DNA from: Pseudomonadota bacterium
GTDB taxonomy: Bacteria; Pseudomonadota; Alphaproteobacteria; Sphingomonadales; Sphingomonadaceae
DNA length: 15,796 nucleotides
Assembly: GCA_023423775.1 (NCBI GenBank)
Contig: JAFAEZ010000157.1
Span: forward strand, 1-15,796
Reading direction: 5' to 3'
The first letter of the stretch is position 1. Every line of letters starts with the position of its first letter. Positions 1 through 7,668 of this stretch are shown here, piece by piece. The translations under genes were made by a program, and so were the position numbers. The notes beneath the pieces are model-generated. The model did not search any database. It saw only the letters and a program-made list of their open reading frames with translations, and was not told the DNA's origin.

Positions 1-1
1 C

Positions 2-3000
2 ATCAACGACGACATGCCGTTCCTGGTCGATTCGGTCGCCGCGGCGATCGCCGCGAAGGGCCTGATCATCCACCGCCTGCTCCATCCGGTGGTCTGCGTC
101 GAACGCGACGCCGACGGACGGCTGCAGTCTGTCCGGCCGCTCTGCGACGACGTCAGCAAGCGGGAATCGATCATGTATATCGAGATCGACCGCGCCGACG
201 CGCGCGGCCGCCAGCAGGTGGTGACCGATCTCCACCGCGTGCTCGCCGACGTCCGCGTCGCGGTCAGCGACTGGCAGGCGCTGCAGGCCAAGATGCATGC
301 CGACGCCGACGCGCTCGACGATCCGGAAGGCGCCGCCCTGCTCCACTGGTTCGCCGACGGCGCGATGACCCTGCTCGGCTATCACGTCGAGCATCTGGAG
401 GGCCCGGCGTCAGACGCGCTCGGCCTGTTCCGCCTGCCCGGCGACCCGACCGACGAAGGCGGCGCGGCAGGCGCGATCGCCTGGTTCGAGAAAGGCGGCG
501 CCACGCCGCTCATCGCCAAGGCCGACCGCATCTCGACCGTCCATCGCCGCGTTCCGCTCGACCTCGTCGTCGTTCCGATCCGCGAGAATGGCAAGATCAC
601 CGCGATCGGCGTCCATGCCGGCCTTTGGACCAGCCAGGCGCTGATCGTCCCGGCCGAGGACGTGCCGGTGCTGCGCGCACGGCTCGCCGATCTCGACCGC
701 GACTTCGGCTTCGATCCCAAGGGCCATGCCGGCAAGGCGCTGCGCCACGCCATCGCCTCGCTGCCGCGTGACCTGCTGATCAACCTCGAGCCGGAATCGG
801 TGCGCCAGCTCGTCATCACCGCCATGTCGCTCGCCGACCGGCCGCGGCCGACCCTGGTGCTGGTGCGCAGCAGCCTCAAGGGCCATCTGTTCGCCTTCGT
901 GTGGCTGCCGCGCGACGAGCTCACCACCCGCCGCCGTCTCGCGATCGGCGAGATGATCCGCGAGGCCGCCGACGGCCGCATCTCGAGCTGGTCGGTGGAG
1001 CTTGGCGACGGCGATCTCTCGCTGATACGCTACACGCTCAACATCGATCCGACCCGCCCGCTGCCCAACGTGCAGGAGCTCGACCGTCGCCTGGACGAGA
1101 TGGTCCGCGGCTGGGAGCCCGGCGTGGAGGAAGCGCTGGGCGGGATCGTCGGTCCGGCGCGGGCGACCCGTCTCGCGCTCTCGATCGTCGACGATTTTCC
1201 GGAAAGCTATCGCGCCCGCACCGAGGCCGGCGAGGCCGCGCAGGACGTGCTGCGCCTCTCCGCGCTCGAAGGCCCCGACGCCCGCGACGCCCGGCTGCTG
1301 CACAAGGAGGCCGAGGGCCCGAACCGGCTGCGGCTCAAGACCTACCGGCTCGGCGGCGTGATCCCGCTGTCGGACGCGGTGCCGGTGCTCGAGAATTTCG
1401 GCTTCCGCGTGCTCGAGGAGCAGCCGACCCCGATCGAGGACGGCAAGGCCAGCTACATCCACGATTTCGGGCTCGAAGTCCCGGTCGGCAACGCCGCCGA
1501 CGTGCTCGCGCGCGGCCCGCTGCTCGAGAAGGCGATCGCCGCCGTGCTCGACGGCAGCGCCGAGAATGACGCGTTCAACCAGCTGTTGGTCGCGGCCGGC
1601 CTGGCACCGCGCGACGTCGTGCTGTTCCGCGCCTGGTTCCGCTATCTGCGCCAGACCGGCCTGTCCTATTCGATGGTCACGGTGGTCGAGGCCCTGCGCC
1701 GCGCGCCGGGCGTGGCCCGCGGCCTCATCGCCCTGTTCGACGCCCAGCATGATCCGGCACTGGAAGGTGCCCGCGAGGACGCGATCAAGTCCGCCGAGCG
1801 CGCGATCAACGACGGCCTCGCTCAGGTCGCGGCGATCGACGAGGACCGCATCCTTCGCCTGATCCGCAGCGTCATCGAAGCGACCTTGCGCACCAACGCC
1901 TTCGCCGAATCCGGCCGCGAGGCGCTCGCCTTCAAGCTCGATTCCGCGCGCATGGCGCACCTGCCGGCGCCGATCCCCTATCGCGAGATCTGGGTCTACA
2001 GCCCGCGGATCGAGGGCATCCACCTGCGCGGCGGACCGGTCGCCCGCGGCGGCCTGCGCTGGTCCGACCGGCGCGACGATTTCCGCACCGAAATCCTCGG
2101 CCTGCTCAAGGCTCAGGTGGTGAAGAATGCGGTGATCGTCCCGACCGGCGCGAAGGGCGGCTTCTATCCCAAGCAGCTCCCCCCGCCGGGCGACCGCGAC
2201 GCGTGGCTGAAGGAAGGCACGGAAAGCTACCGCATCTTCATCCGCTCCTTGCTGTCGGTCACCGACAATATCGTCGCCGACAAGGTCGTCCATCCCAAGG
2301 ACGTCACCATCCGCGACAGCGCCGATCCTTATTTCGTGGTTGCCGCCGACAAGGGCACGGCGACCTTCTCCGACGTCGCCAACACGATCGCGCTGGAGCG
2401 CGGCTTCTGGCTCGGCGACGCTTTCGCCTCGGGCGGGAGCGCCGGCTACGACCACAAGGCGATGGGCATCACGGCGCGCGGCGCCTGGGTCTCGGTCCAG
2501 CGCCACTTCCGCGAGATGGGCGTCGACGTGCAGACCGACCCGATCCGCGTCGTCGGCTGCGGCGACATGTCGGGCGACGTGTTCGGCAACGGCATGCTGC
2601 TTTCCAAGGCGATCAAGCTCGTGGCGGCGTTCGACCACCGCCACATCTTCATCGATCCGAACCCCGATCCCGCCCGCAGCTGGGAGGAGCGTAACCGCCT
2701 GTTCCAGCTGCCGCGCTCGAGCTGGGAGGATTATGACAAGGCGCTGATCTCGGCGGGCGGCGGCGTCTTCCCGCGCACGCAGAAGTCGATCCCGCTGACG
2801 CCCGAGATCCAGGAAGCGCTGGACCTGCGCGTCGACGCGATCGACCCGGCCGGATTGATCAGCGCGATCCTGCGCTCGCCGGTCGACCTCATCTGGTTCG
2901 GCGGCATCGGCACCTACATCAAGGCAAAGAGCGAGAATAACGCTGAGGTCGGCGATCCCGGAAACGACGTGCTGCGCGTCAACGCCGCCGAGCTGCGCGC

Positions 3001-4420
3001 CAAGGCGATCGGCGAAGGCGCCAACCTTGCCGTCACCCAGGCCGCGCGCATCGAATTCGCTGCCCATGGCGGCCGCAGCAACACCGACTTCATCGACAAC
3101 AGCGCCGGCGTCGATTGCTCGGACAACGAGGTCAACATCAAGATCCCGCTCAATGCGGAGATGCTCGAAGGGCGGCTCGCGCTGGAGGATCGCAACGTCC
3201 TCCTCGCCGACATGACCGAAGAGGTTGCGCAGATCGTGCTGGAGGACAACCGCCTCCAGACGCTCGCTCTCTCGATCGCCGAGCGCGGCGGCGCCGCATC
3301 GCTGTCGCCGCTCGTCCGCGTGATCGAGATTCTCGAGGAAAGCGGTCGGCTCAACCGCGCGGTCGAGGGGATAGAGAGCAACGAGGACCTGCTGCGCCGC
3401 GCGCAGGAAAATCGCGGCCTCACCCGGCCAGAACTCGCGATCCTGCTGTCGACCTCGAAAATGGCCCTTCAGGCCGCGATCGAGACCGGCAAGCTCACCG
3501 AGGATCCGACCCTCACGCCCGAACTGTGCGGCGCCTTCCCGAAGCTGATGCAGGAGAAGCATGGCGACGCCATCCTTCGCCACCGGCTGCGCAAGGAGAT
3601 CATCGCCACCAAGATCGCCAACCGCTTCGTCAACCGGCTGGGCATCACTGCGCCCTTCTCGCTGACCGAGGAGGAAGGTGCGTCGTTCGGCCAGGCCGCA
3701 GCGGCATTCGTCGCGGCCGAGCGCCTGTTCGGCATGGAGGATTTGTGGCGGGACCTCGACACGATCGACGTGCCTGAGCAGGTCCGTCTCGAACTGTTCG
3801 ACCAGGCGTCGAAAGCGCTGCAGCTCCATATTGCGGACATCCTGCGCAACACCTCGGCCAATACCAACCTGGCGGAAATGGTCGACAGCCTGGCGCCAGG
3901 CCTCGCCAAGCTTAGCGCCGCGGTGGACGACCTGCTGCGGACGGAAGTGGCCAACGAGGCGGCAGCCCGCCGCCATCGCCTGGTCCAGCTCGGCGCGCCG
4001 CCGGAGATCGCGCATCGCATCGTCCGCCTGTTCGAGCTCAACGGCGCCGTCGGCATCGCGGTGCTCGGCCGCAAGCGCGGGATCGACGAGATCACGCTGA
4101 CCCAGGCTTATACCGGTCTCGGCGAGGCGCTCGGCCTGGACTGGGCGCAGCAGGCCGCCAACCGCTTCGACGCGCGCGACCAGTGGGAGCGCCTGCTCAC
4201 CGCCGGCCTTGCCCGCGACTTCGAGCAGCTCCGCCTCGATTTCCTCGATCGGCGCAAGGGCGACGACCCCAAGACGGCGGTCGATCAATGGGTGGCGCAG
4301 CAGGCGCCGCGCATCGATCAGTTCCGCCGGATTGTCGATCGCGCCCGCACTGCGCCGACCACGACCGCGCCGATGCTGGCCCAGATCGCGACCCAGGCAC
4401 GGGTCCTGCTCGGTCGCTGA
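2..4420 (+). CDS. gdhB: NAD-dependent glutamate dehydrogenase, large (about 1,500-1,600 aa) class, 5' partial
   Basis: Oxidatively deaminates L-glutamate to 2-oxoglutarate and ammonia with NAD+ in the cytoplasm, feeding amino-acid carbon into the TCA cycle. The frame is already open at base 2 (I-N-D-D before the first ATG at 14), and that stretch is part of a conserved family motif (DDMPFLVDSV). The true start therefore lies upstream of the window, and 1,472 residues are visible. Landmarks, counted from the Met at base 14: the substrate-site region RGGLRWSDRRDDFRTE near 678, followed by the lysine-rich VPTGAKGGFYPK stretch (probable catalytic lysine region), and the nucleotide-binding GCGDMSGDVFGNG near 847. 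Next come the conserved KAIGEGANLAVTQ and DNSAGVDCSDNEVNIKI blocks. The N-terminal ~650 residues would be the ACT-like regulatory part and the C-terminal ~400 the helical extension of this class. It is monocistronic here and ends 21 nt before a strong terminator. The symbol is used loosely, because naming varies among species. Confidence 0.95.
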   Translation: MNDDMPFLVDSVAAAIAAKGLIIHRLLHPVVCVERDADGRLQSVRPLCDDVSKRESIMYIEIDRADARGRQQVVTDLHRVLADVRVAVSDWQALQAKMHADADALDDPEGAALLHWFADGAMTLLGYHVEHLEGPASDALGLFRLPGDPTDEGGAAGAIAWFEKGGATPLIAKADRISTVHRRVPLDLVVVPIRENGKITAIGVHAGLWTSQALIVPAEDVPVLRARLADLDRDFGFDPKGHAGKALRHAIASLPRDLLINLEPESVRQLVITAMSLADRPRPTLVLVRSSLKGHLFAFVWLPRDELTTRRRLAIGEMIREAADGRISSWSVELGDGDLSLIRYTLNIDPTRPLPNVQELDRRLDEMVRGWEPGVEEALGGIVGPARATRLALSIVDDFPESYRARTEAGEAAQDVLRLSALEGPDARDARLLHKEAEGPNRLRLKTYRLGGVIPLSDAVPVLENFGFRVLEEQPTPIEDGKASYIHDFGLEVPVGNAADVLARGPLLEKAIAAVLDGSAENDAFNQLLVAAGLAPRDVVLFRAWFRYLRQTGLSYSMVTVVEALRRAPGVARGLIALFDAQHDPALEGAREDAIKSAERAINDGLAQVAAIDEDRILRLIRSVIEATLRTNAFAESGREALAFKLDSARMAHLPAPIPYREIWVYSPRIEGIHLRGGPVARGGLRWSDRRDDFRTEILGLLKAQVVKNAVIVPTGAKGGFYPKQLPPPGDRDAWLKEGTESYRIFIRSLLSVTDNIVADKVVHPKDVTIRDSADPYFVVAADKGTATFSDVANTIALERGFWLGDAFASGGSAGYDHKAMGITARGAWVSVQRHFREMGVDVQTDPIRVVGCGDMSGDVFGNGMLLSKAIKLVAAFDHRHIFIDPNPDPARSWEERNRLFQLPRSSWEDYDKALISAGGGVFPRTQKSIPLTPEIQEALDLRVDAIDPAGLISAILRSPVDLIWFGGIGTYIKAKSENNAEVGDPGNDVLRVNAAELRAKAIGEGANLAVTQAARIEFAAHGGRSNTDFIDNSAGVDCSDNEVNIKIPLNAEMLEGRLALEDRNVLLADMTEEVAQIVLEDNRLQTLALSIAERGGAASLSPLVRVIEILEESGRLNRAVEGIESNEDLLRRAQENRGLTRPELAILLSTSKMALQAAIETGKLTEDPTLTPELCGAFPKLMQEKHGDAILRHRLRKEIIATKIANRFVNRLGITAPFSLTEEEGASFGQAAAAFVAAERLFGMEDLWRDLDTIDVPEQVRLELFDQASKALQLHIADILRNTSANTNLAEMVDSLAPGLAKLSAAVDDLLRTEVANEAAARRHRLVQLGAPPEIAHRIVRLFELNGAVGIAVLGRKRGIDEITLTQAYTGLGEALGLDWAQQAANRFDARDQWERLLTAGLARDFEQLRLDFLDRRKGDDPKTAVDQWVAQQAPRIDQFRRIVDRARTAPTTTAPMLAQIATQARVLLGR

Positions 4421-4441
4421 GGCGCCAAATCCGCACGTGAA

Positions 4442-4478
4442 AAAAGGCCTCCCTTCCGACCTGGAGGGGAGGCCTTTT
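4442..4478. terminator. Bidirectional intrinsic terminator between converging genes
   Basis: A perfect 12-bp inverted repeat pairs AAAAGGCCTCCC (4442-4453) with GGGAGGCCTTTT (4467-4478) around a 13-nt loop. The GC-rich stem is flanked by an A-run on the left and a T-run on the right, so transcripts from either strand would form a hairpin followed by U residues. It sits between the stop of the glutamate dehydrogenase (4418-4420) and the stop of the PepSY gene (4480-4482, reverse strand), as expected for a shared terminator. Confidence 0.92.
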
Positions 4479-4479
4479 C

Positions 4480-5607
4480 TTATTCGGCCGGGACCTGTTC
4501 GGCCCGGGCGCGGCGGCGGCGCGCGACGTCGCCCCGCCAGACGCGCGACTTCAGCCACATCATGATGCCGGTGATCGCGAGCAAGGCTGGAATGATGCCG
4601 CCGATGAAGATCACGACCTGCCAGACGACGCCCATGCCGGTACCGTCGTGCCAGCGCCGCATCGTGCGTGCGGTGGTCTCCGGCTTGGGCGGCTTGGCGG
4701 GGGTCACTGCGCCGCTTGCGTCGGCAACCTTGACCTCGGCCGTTCCGCCGCTCCGGGCAAAGCCCAGCTTCCATTCCGGCGCCTGATCGGTTGGCCAGGC
4801 CAAAGTGAGGAGCGGTCCGGTCGCGGCGCCGGCGGCCGCGGCCAGCGCGTGATCCGCGGTGCGCTGCGTCTCCGGCAGCGGCTGCGCGCCCATCCGCCGC
4901 ATGCGCTCGGCCGGGCTATCGGGCGCCGGCGCTCCGGATACGGACGCGAAGAAGGCCGGGAAGGAAATCCACACGCCGGTGAAGGACAGCATCGCCAGCG
5001 GCACCGCGATCCAGAAGCCGCTCTGATGATGGAGGTTGGCGCTGGTCGTCGCCTGACGCTTCCAGCGCAGCCCGCGCGCCCAGCGGCCGCGCAGTGGCCA
5101 CCACAGCCACAGGCCGGTGAGCGAGGAGACCAGCATGGCCACGCCGATCCAGCCGACGATCTGGCGACCCACGCCCGGCACCATCAGGCTGCCGTGAAGG
5201 ACGTGCATGACATGCACCGCGCCCTCGTTGCTGGCGCTGCGGTCGAGCACCGCACCTGTCTGCGGATGGAGCCACAGCTGGGTGCGCACAGGACGTCCGC
5301 CGCCCGGCGCCGGCGGCCTCGCTGCCGTGACGAGAACCGAACCTTCGCCCTCCGGATAGGTGATGCTCGCGATCCGCTCGCCGGCGCCGAGCGCGCGCGC
5401 TGCCGACGCGGCATAAGCAGCGGGCGGCAGCGCCGGAGCGGCATCGACCTTGCGCTCGGGGTTGAGCGTCTCGTCCAACCAGTCGTGCCAGACCAAAGCC
5501 GACCCCGTTAGCGAGATCGGGATGATCAGGACGGCGAGAAGGATGCCGATCCACTTATGCAGCTGGAACCAGGCGCCGCGAAGGCGCAGAATCGTCGAAC
5601 CGGCCAT
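4480..5607 (-). CDS. PepSY-associated TM (PepSY_TM family) inner-membrane protein
   Basis: A 375-residue integral membrane protein of the family often annotated as iron-regulated membrane protein, whose members are commonly found near siderophore uptake or TonB-dependent receptor genes. Four hydrophobic segments are visible: about 14-40, 149-171, 196-220 and 327-353. The first carries the family-typical LHKWIGI start and the last the GIIPALLAITGIMMWLK end. Two periplasmic-type domains lie between segments 1-2 and 3-4. Histidines lie near the membrane faces (H17, H41, H132, H135, H138, H193, H194, H320). In related proteins these are suspected heme or metal ligands, but this is inference. The ATG at 5607 is preceded by GGGAGA a few bases upstream. 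The tail is Arg-rich (VARRRRARAE), consistent with a cytoplasmic C-terminus. A Fur-like dyad lies about 40 nt upstream, so iron control is plausible. A ferric-siderophore or heme-linked reductase role is possible but not shown by the sequence. Confidence 0.88.
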   Translation of the reverse strand: MAGSTILRLRGAWFQLHKWIGILLAVLIIPISLTGSALVWHDWLDETLNPERKVDAAPALPPAAYAASAARALGAGERIASITYPEGEGSVLVTAARPPAPGGGRPVRTQLWLHPQTGAVLDRSASNEGAVHVMHVLHGSLMVPGVGRQIVGWIGVAMLVSSLTGLWLWWPLRGRWARGLRWKRQATTSANLHHQSGFWIAVPLAMLSFTGVWISFPAFFASVSGAPAPDSPAERMRRMGAQPLPETQRTADHALAAAAGAATGPLLTLAWPTDQAPEWKLGFARSGGTAEVKVADASGAVTPAKPPKPETTARTMRRWHDGTGMGVVWQVVIFIGGIIPALLAITGIMMWLKSRVWRGDVARRRRARAEQVPAE

Positions 5608-5646
5608 GATGTCTCCCGCTTTGGTCGGGAAATGTCATGGCCGCTA

Positions 5647-5663
5647 TTGCAAGTCAATCGCAA
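5647..5663 (-). promoter_or_regulatory. Candidate Fur-like operator upstream of the PepSY gene
   Basis: The reverse-strand sequence TTGCGATTGACTTGCAA is an imperfect 17-bp dyad. The outer arms TTGC/GCAA are perfect and 12 of 16 positions are symmetric. It lies in the 65-bp gap between the ribbon-helix-helix gene stop (5673) and the PepSY start (5607). Size, AT-rich centre and TTGC..GCAA arms resemble alphaproteobacterial Fur/Irr-type sites, and the downstream family is often iron-regulated. No clear -35/-10 pair could be assigned around it, so the call is tentative. Confidence 0.35.
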
Positions 5664-5672
5664 CAAGGATCA

Positions 5673-5903
5673 CTATCGCCTGGCGAAGAGCCAGACCCGA
5701 ATGGCGCTCGCGAGGTTGGGCGGGTACGCGGCCTGGATACGATCGGCGTCGATGCGGGCAACCAGCGCATTCAGCGGCAGCTTCTCGGCCTCCGCCGCCG
5801 CCCGTAGCGCTTCCCAGAAAATCGGCTCGAGGCTGATCGACGTCGCGTGCCCCGCGATCATCATCGAGCGTTTGACCGGTCCTTCGAAAATATCGGCCGG
5901 CAT
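5673..5903 (-). CDS. Small ribbon-helix-helix (RHH_4-type) protein
   Basis: A 76-residue protein resembling the alphaproteobacterial ribbon-helix-helix family that some databases mislabel as aryl-sulfate sulfotransferase. The stretch KRSMMIAGHATSISLEP (about residues 11-27) fits the DNA-contacting beta strand. FWEALRAAAEAEKLPLNALV (about 29-48) supplies the first helix, turn and start of the second. NLASAIRVWLFARR forms the C-terminal amphipathic end. Such folds act as dimers binding short operators, but the target is unknown here. The ATG at 5901-5903 overlaps the stop of phaB by one base (TGATG), so the two are probably translationally coupled. An in-frame TTG one codon upstream is a less likely start. 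Whether it regulates phaB, the PepSY gene or something distant cannot be told; it is not the usual PhaR repressor. Confidence 0.82.
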   Translation of the reverse strand: MPADIFEGPVKRSMMIAGHATSISLEPIFWEALRAAAEAEKLPLNALVARIDADRIQAAYPPNLASAIRVWLFARR

Positions 5904-6625
5904 CAATACATGTGCTGGCCGCCGTTAATCGACAGCGTGGAGCCGGTGATGAAGCCGCCGTCCTCGGCGCAGAGGAAGAGGACGCCGCGCGCGATCTCCT
6001 CGGCCTTGCCGAGCCGGCCGACCGGGATCTTGGCAACGATCTTTTGCAGCACTTCCTCGGGAACGGCCGCCACCATCTCGGTATCGATATAACCCGGCGC
6101 AATCGCGTTGACGGTGACCCCGGCGCGGGCCCCTTCCTGGGCGAGCGCCTTGGTGAAGCCGTGGATCCCGCTCTTCGCGGCGGCATAATTGACCTGGCCA
6201 TATTGGCCGGCCTGGCCATTGATCGAGCCGATGTTGACGATGCGCCCGAACTTGCGCGCGGTCATTCCGTCGAACACGGCCTTGGCCATGTTGAAGCAGC
6301 CGCCGAGATTGACGTCGATCACGTCGTCCCAGAACTGGCGCGTCATCCGCTTCATCGTGCCGTCGCGGGTGATGCCGGCGTTGTTGACGAGCACGTCGAT
6401 AGGGCCGAGCTCGGCCTCGACCTGCTGGACCCCCGCGACGCAGGCGCCGAAGTCGGCCACGTTCCATTTGTAGGATTTGATGCCCGTACGCTCGGTGAAC
6501 TCGCGGGCCTTTTCGTCATTGCCGGCATAATTAGCGGCGACGCTCATCCCCGCATCCCGCAGCGCAAGGCTGATCGCTTCGCCGATTCCCCGAGTACCGC
6601 CAGTAACGATCGCCACACGCGCCAT
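5903..6625 (-). CDS. phaB: Acetoacetyl-CoA reductase (NADPH, PHB-type short-chain dehydrogenase)
   Basis: Reduces acetoacetyl-CoA to (R)-3-hydroxybutyryl-CoA, the second step of polyhydroxybutyrate synthesis, in the cytoplasm. The 240-residue protein has the SDR cofactor motif TGGTRGIG at 8-15, NNAG at 81-84, and the catalytic set N106, S134, Y147 and K151 (YAAAK). The C-terminal half, with GQYGQVNYAAAKSGIHGF and the GGQHMY end, is typical of PhaB rather than FabG. The start was set at the ATG at 6625. The reverse strand has GGAGGAG six bases before it, whereas the two in-frame ATGs further upstream (6640, 6631) would sit before or directly after this Shine-Dalgarno sequence. No phaA or phaC is in the window. 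A ribbon-helix-helix gene follows with a one-base overlap. Upstream lies a short AT-rich patch (6641-6655) that could hold a promoter, but no good -35/-10 pair is evident. Confidence 0.93.
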   Translation of the reverse strand: MARVAIVTGGTRGIGEAISLALRDAGMSVAANYAGNDEKAREFTERTGIKSYKWNVADFGACVAGVQQVEAELGPIDVLVNNAGITRDGTMKRMTRQFWDDVIDVNLGGCFNMAKAVFDGMTARKFGRIVNIGSINGQAGQYGQVNYAAAKSGIHGFTKALAQEGARAGVTVNAIAPGYIDTEMVAAVPEEVLQKIVAKIPVGRLGKAEEIARGVLFLCAEDGGFITGSTLSINGGQHMY

Positions 6626-6660
6626 GGTCATCTCCTCCATTATTATATTGTAATGCGAAG

Positions 6661-7668
6661 TTATGCTTGCGTGTTCCAGCCTTCAAGTTCGCGCGACACT
6701 ATACGCTCCAACATGGCCATTCCCGGCGCGCTGTCATTGAGACAGGGCAGGTAGGCGAAATGAGTGCCGCCCGCGTCGAGGAAGGTCTGGCGGCCGCGAA
6801 TGGCGAGCTCCTCCAGCGTCTCCAGGCAGTCGGCCGAAAAGCCCGGGGCCAGGATCGCGACGCGACTGATCCCCTGCCCCGGCAGCGCCGCCAGCGTCGT
6901 ATCGGTGGCGGGCTCGAGCCACTTGGCGCGGCCGAAGCGCGACTGGAAGGCGACGAGGAGGTCGCGCCCGAGCGCTTCGCCGAGCAATCGGGCGGTCTTC
7001 TGGCAATGGCAATGATAAGGATCGCCGAGCCGGAGCGTGCGCTCCGGCATGCCATGGAAGGAGGCGATCAGCGCCTGCGGCTGGAAATCGAGCTCGGCCA
7101 GATTGGTCCGGACGCTCTCGCGCAGCGCGTCGATATAGGCTGGATCGTCATGATAAGGCGGCAGCGTGCGGACGGCGGGCTGCCAGCGCAGCTTCTGCAG
7201 ATGGCGGAAAGCGTGGTCGTTCGCCGTCGCCGTCGTCGCTGCGCTATATTGCGGGTAGAGCGGCGCGAGCAGGATACGCTCGCAGCCCTGTGCCTTCAGC
7301 GCGTCGATCTTCTCCGCGATGGCCGGGCGGCCGTAGCGCATGGCATAATCGACCAGGACGGCGTTTCCGAACCGCGCCTGTAGATCTCGCGCCTGCCGGG
7401 CCGTGATCGCGGCGAGCGGCGAGCCTTCCTCGGTCCACACCTGCTTGTAGGCGTGCGCGCTCTGCTTGGGCCGCCGCGTCAGGATCAGGCCGCGCAAGAT
7501 CGGCTGCCACACGAACTGGGGGATTTCGACGACGCGCGGATCCGAGAGGAACTCGCGCAGATAGATCTTCACGGCGCCAGGTTCGGGGCTGTTGGGCGTG
7601 CCCAGATTGATCAGCAGCACCCCGATCTTCGGGGACGGCACTGCCGGGTGGTCAACGGGGGGCTTCAT
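6661..7668 (-). CDS. hemH: Ferrochelatase (protoporphyrin ferrochelatase)
   Basis: Inserts Fe2+ into protoporphyrin IX to make protoheme, the last step of the classical heme pathway, at the cytoplasmic face of the membrane. The 335-residue length is normal for bacterial HemH. Visible family marks are VLLINLGTPNSPEP near the N-terminus (18-30), LAPLYPQYSAATT (134-146), SFHGMPER with the metal-binding H205 (203-210), and GDPYHCHCQKTARLL (215-229). The C-terminal FSADCLETLEE (277-287) holds the conserved acidic residue, probably E283. No Cys-rich C-terminal extension for a [2Fe-2S] cluster is obvious. The start ATG overlaps the stop of the upstream molybdenum hydroxylase gene by 4 nt (ATGA), which implies coupled translation. 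It ends 35 nt before phaB. Confidence 0.97.
   Translation of the reverse strand: MKPPVDHPAVPSPKIGVLLINLGTPNSPEPGAVKIYLREFLSDPRVVEIPQFVWQPILRGLILTRRPKQSAHAYKQVWTEEGSPLAAITARQARDLQARFGNAVLVDYAMRYGRPAIAEKIDALKAQGCERILLAPLYPQYSAATTATANDHAFRHLQKLRWQPAVRTLPPYHDDPAYIDALRESVRTNLAELDFQPQALIASFHGMPERTLRLGDPYHCHCQKTARLLGEALGRDLLVAFQSRFGRAKWLEPATDTTLAALPGQGISRVAILAPGFSADCLETLEELAIRGRQTFLDAGGTHFAYLPCLNDSAPGMAMLERIVSRELEGWNTQA

Noticed and set aside
410..4774. A very long open frame (about 1,450 codons) on the reverse strand, antisense to the glutamate dehydrogenase
   Set aside because: High-GC codon bias keeps antisense frames open. Its translation is low-complexity, rich in Arg/Ala/Asp/Gly and without recognisable domains, while the forward strand encodes a clear conserved enzyme.
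6641..6655. AT-rich patch with TATAAT-like and TACAAT-like hexamers on the reverse strand upstream of phaB
   Set aside because: No -35 at suitable distance was found, and the TATAAT-like hexamer would place the start inside the ribosome-binding site. It is not strong enough to list as a promoter.
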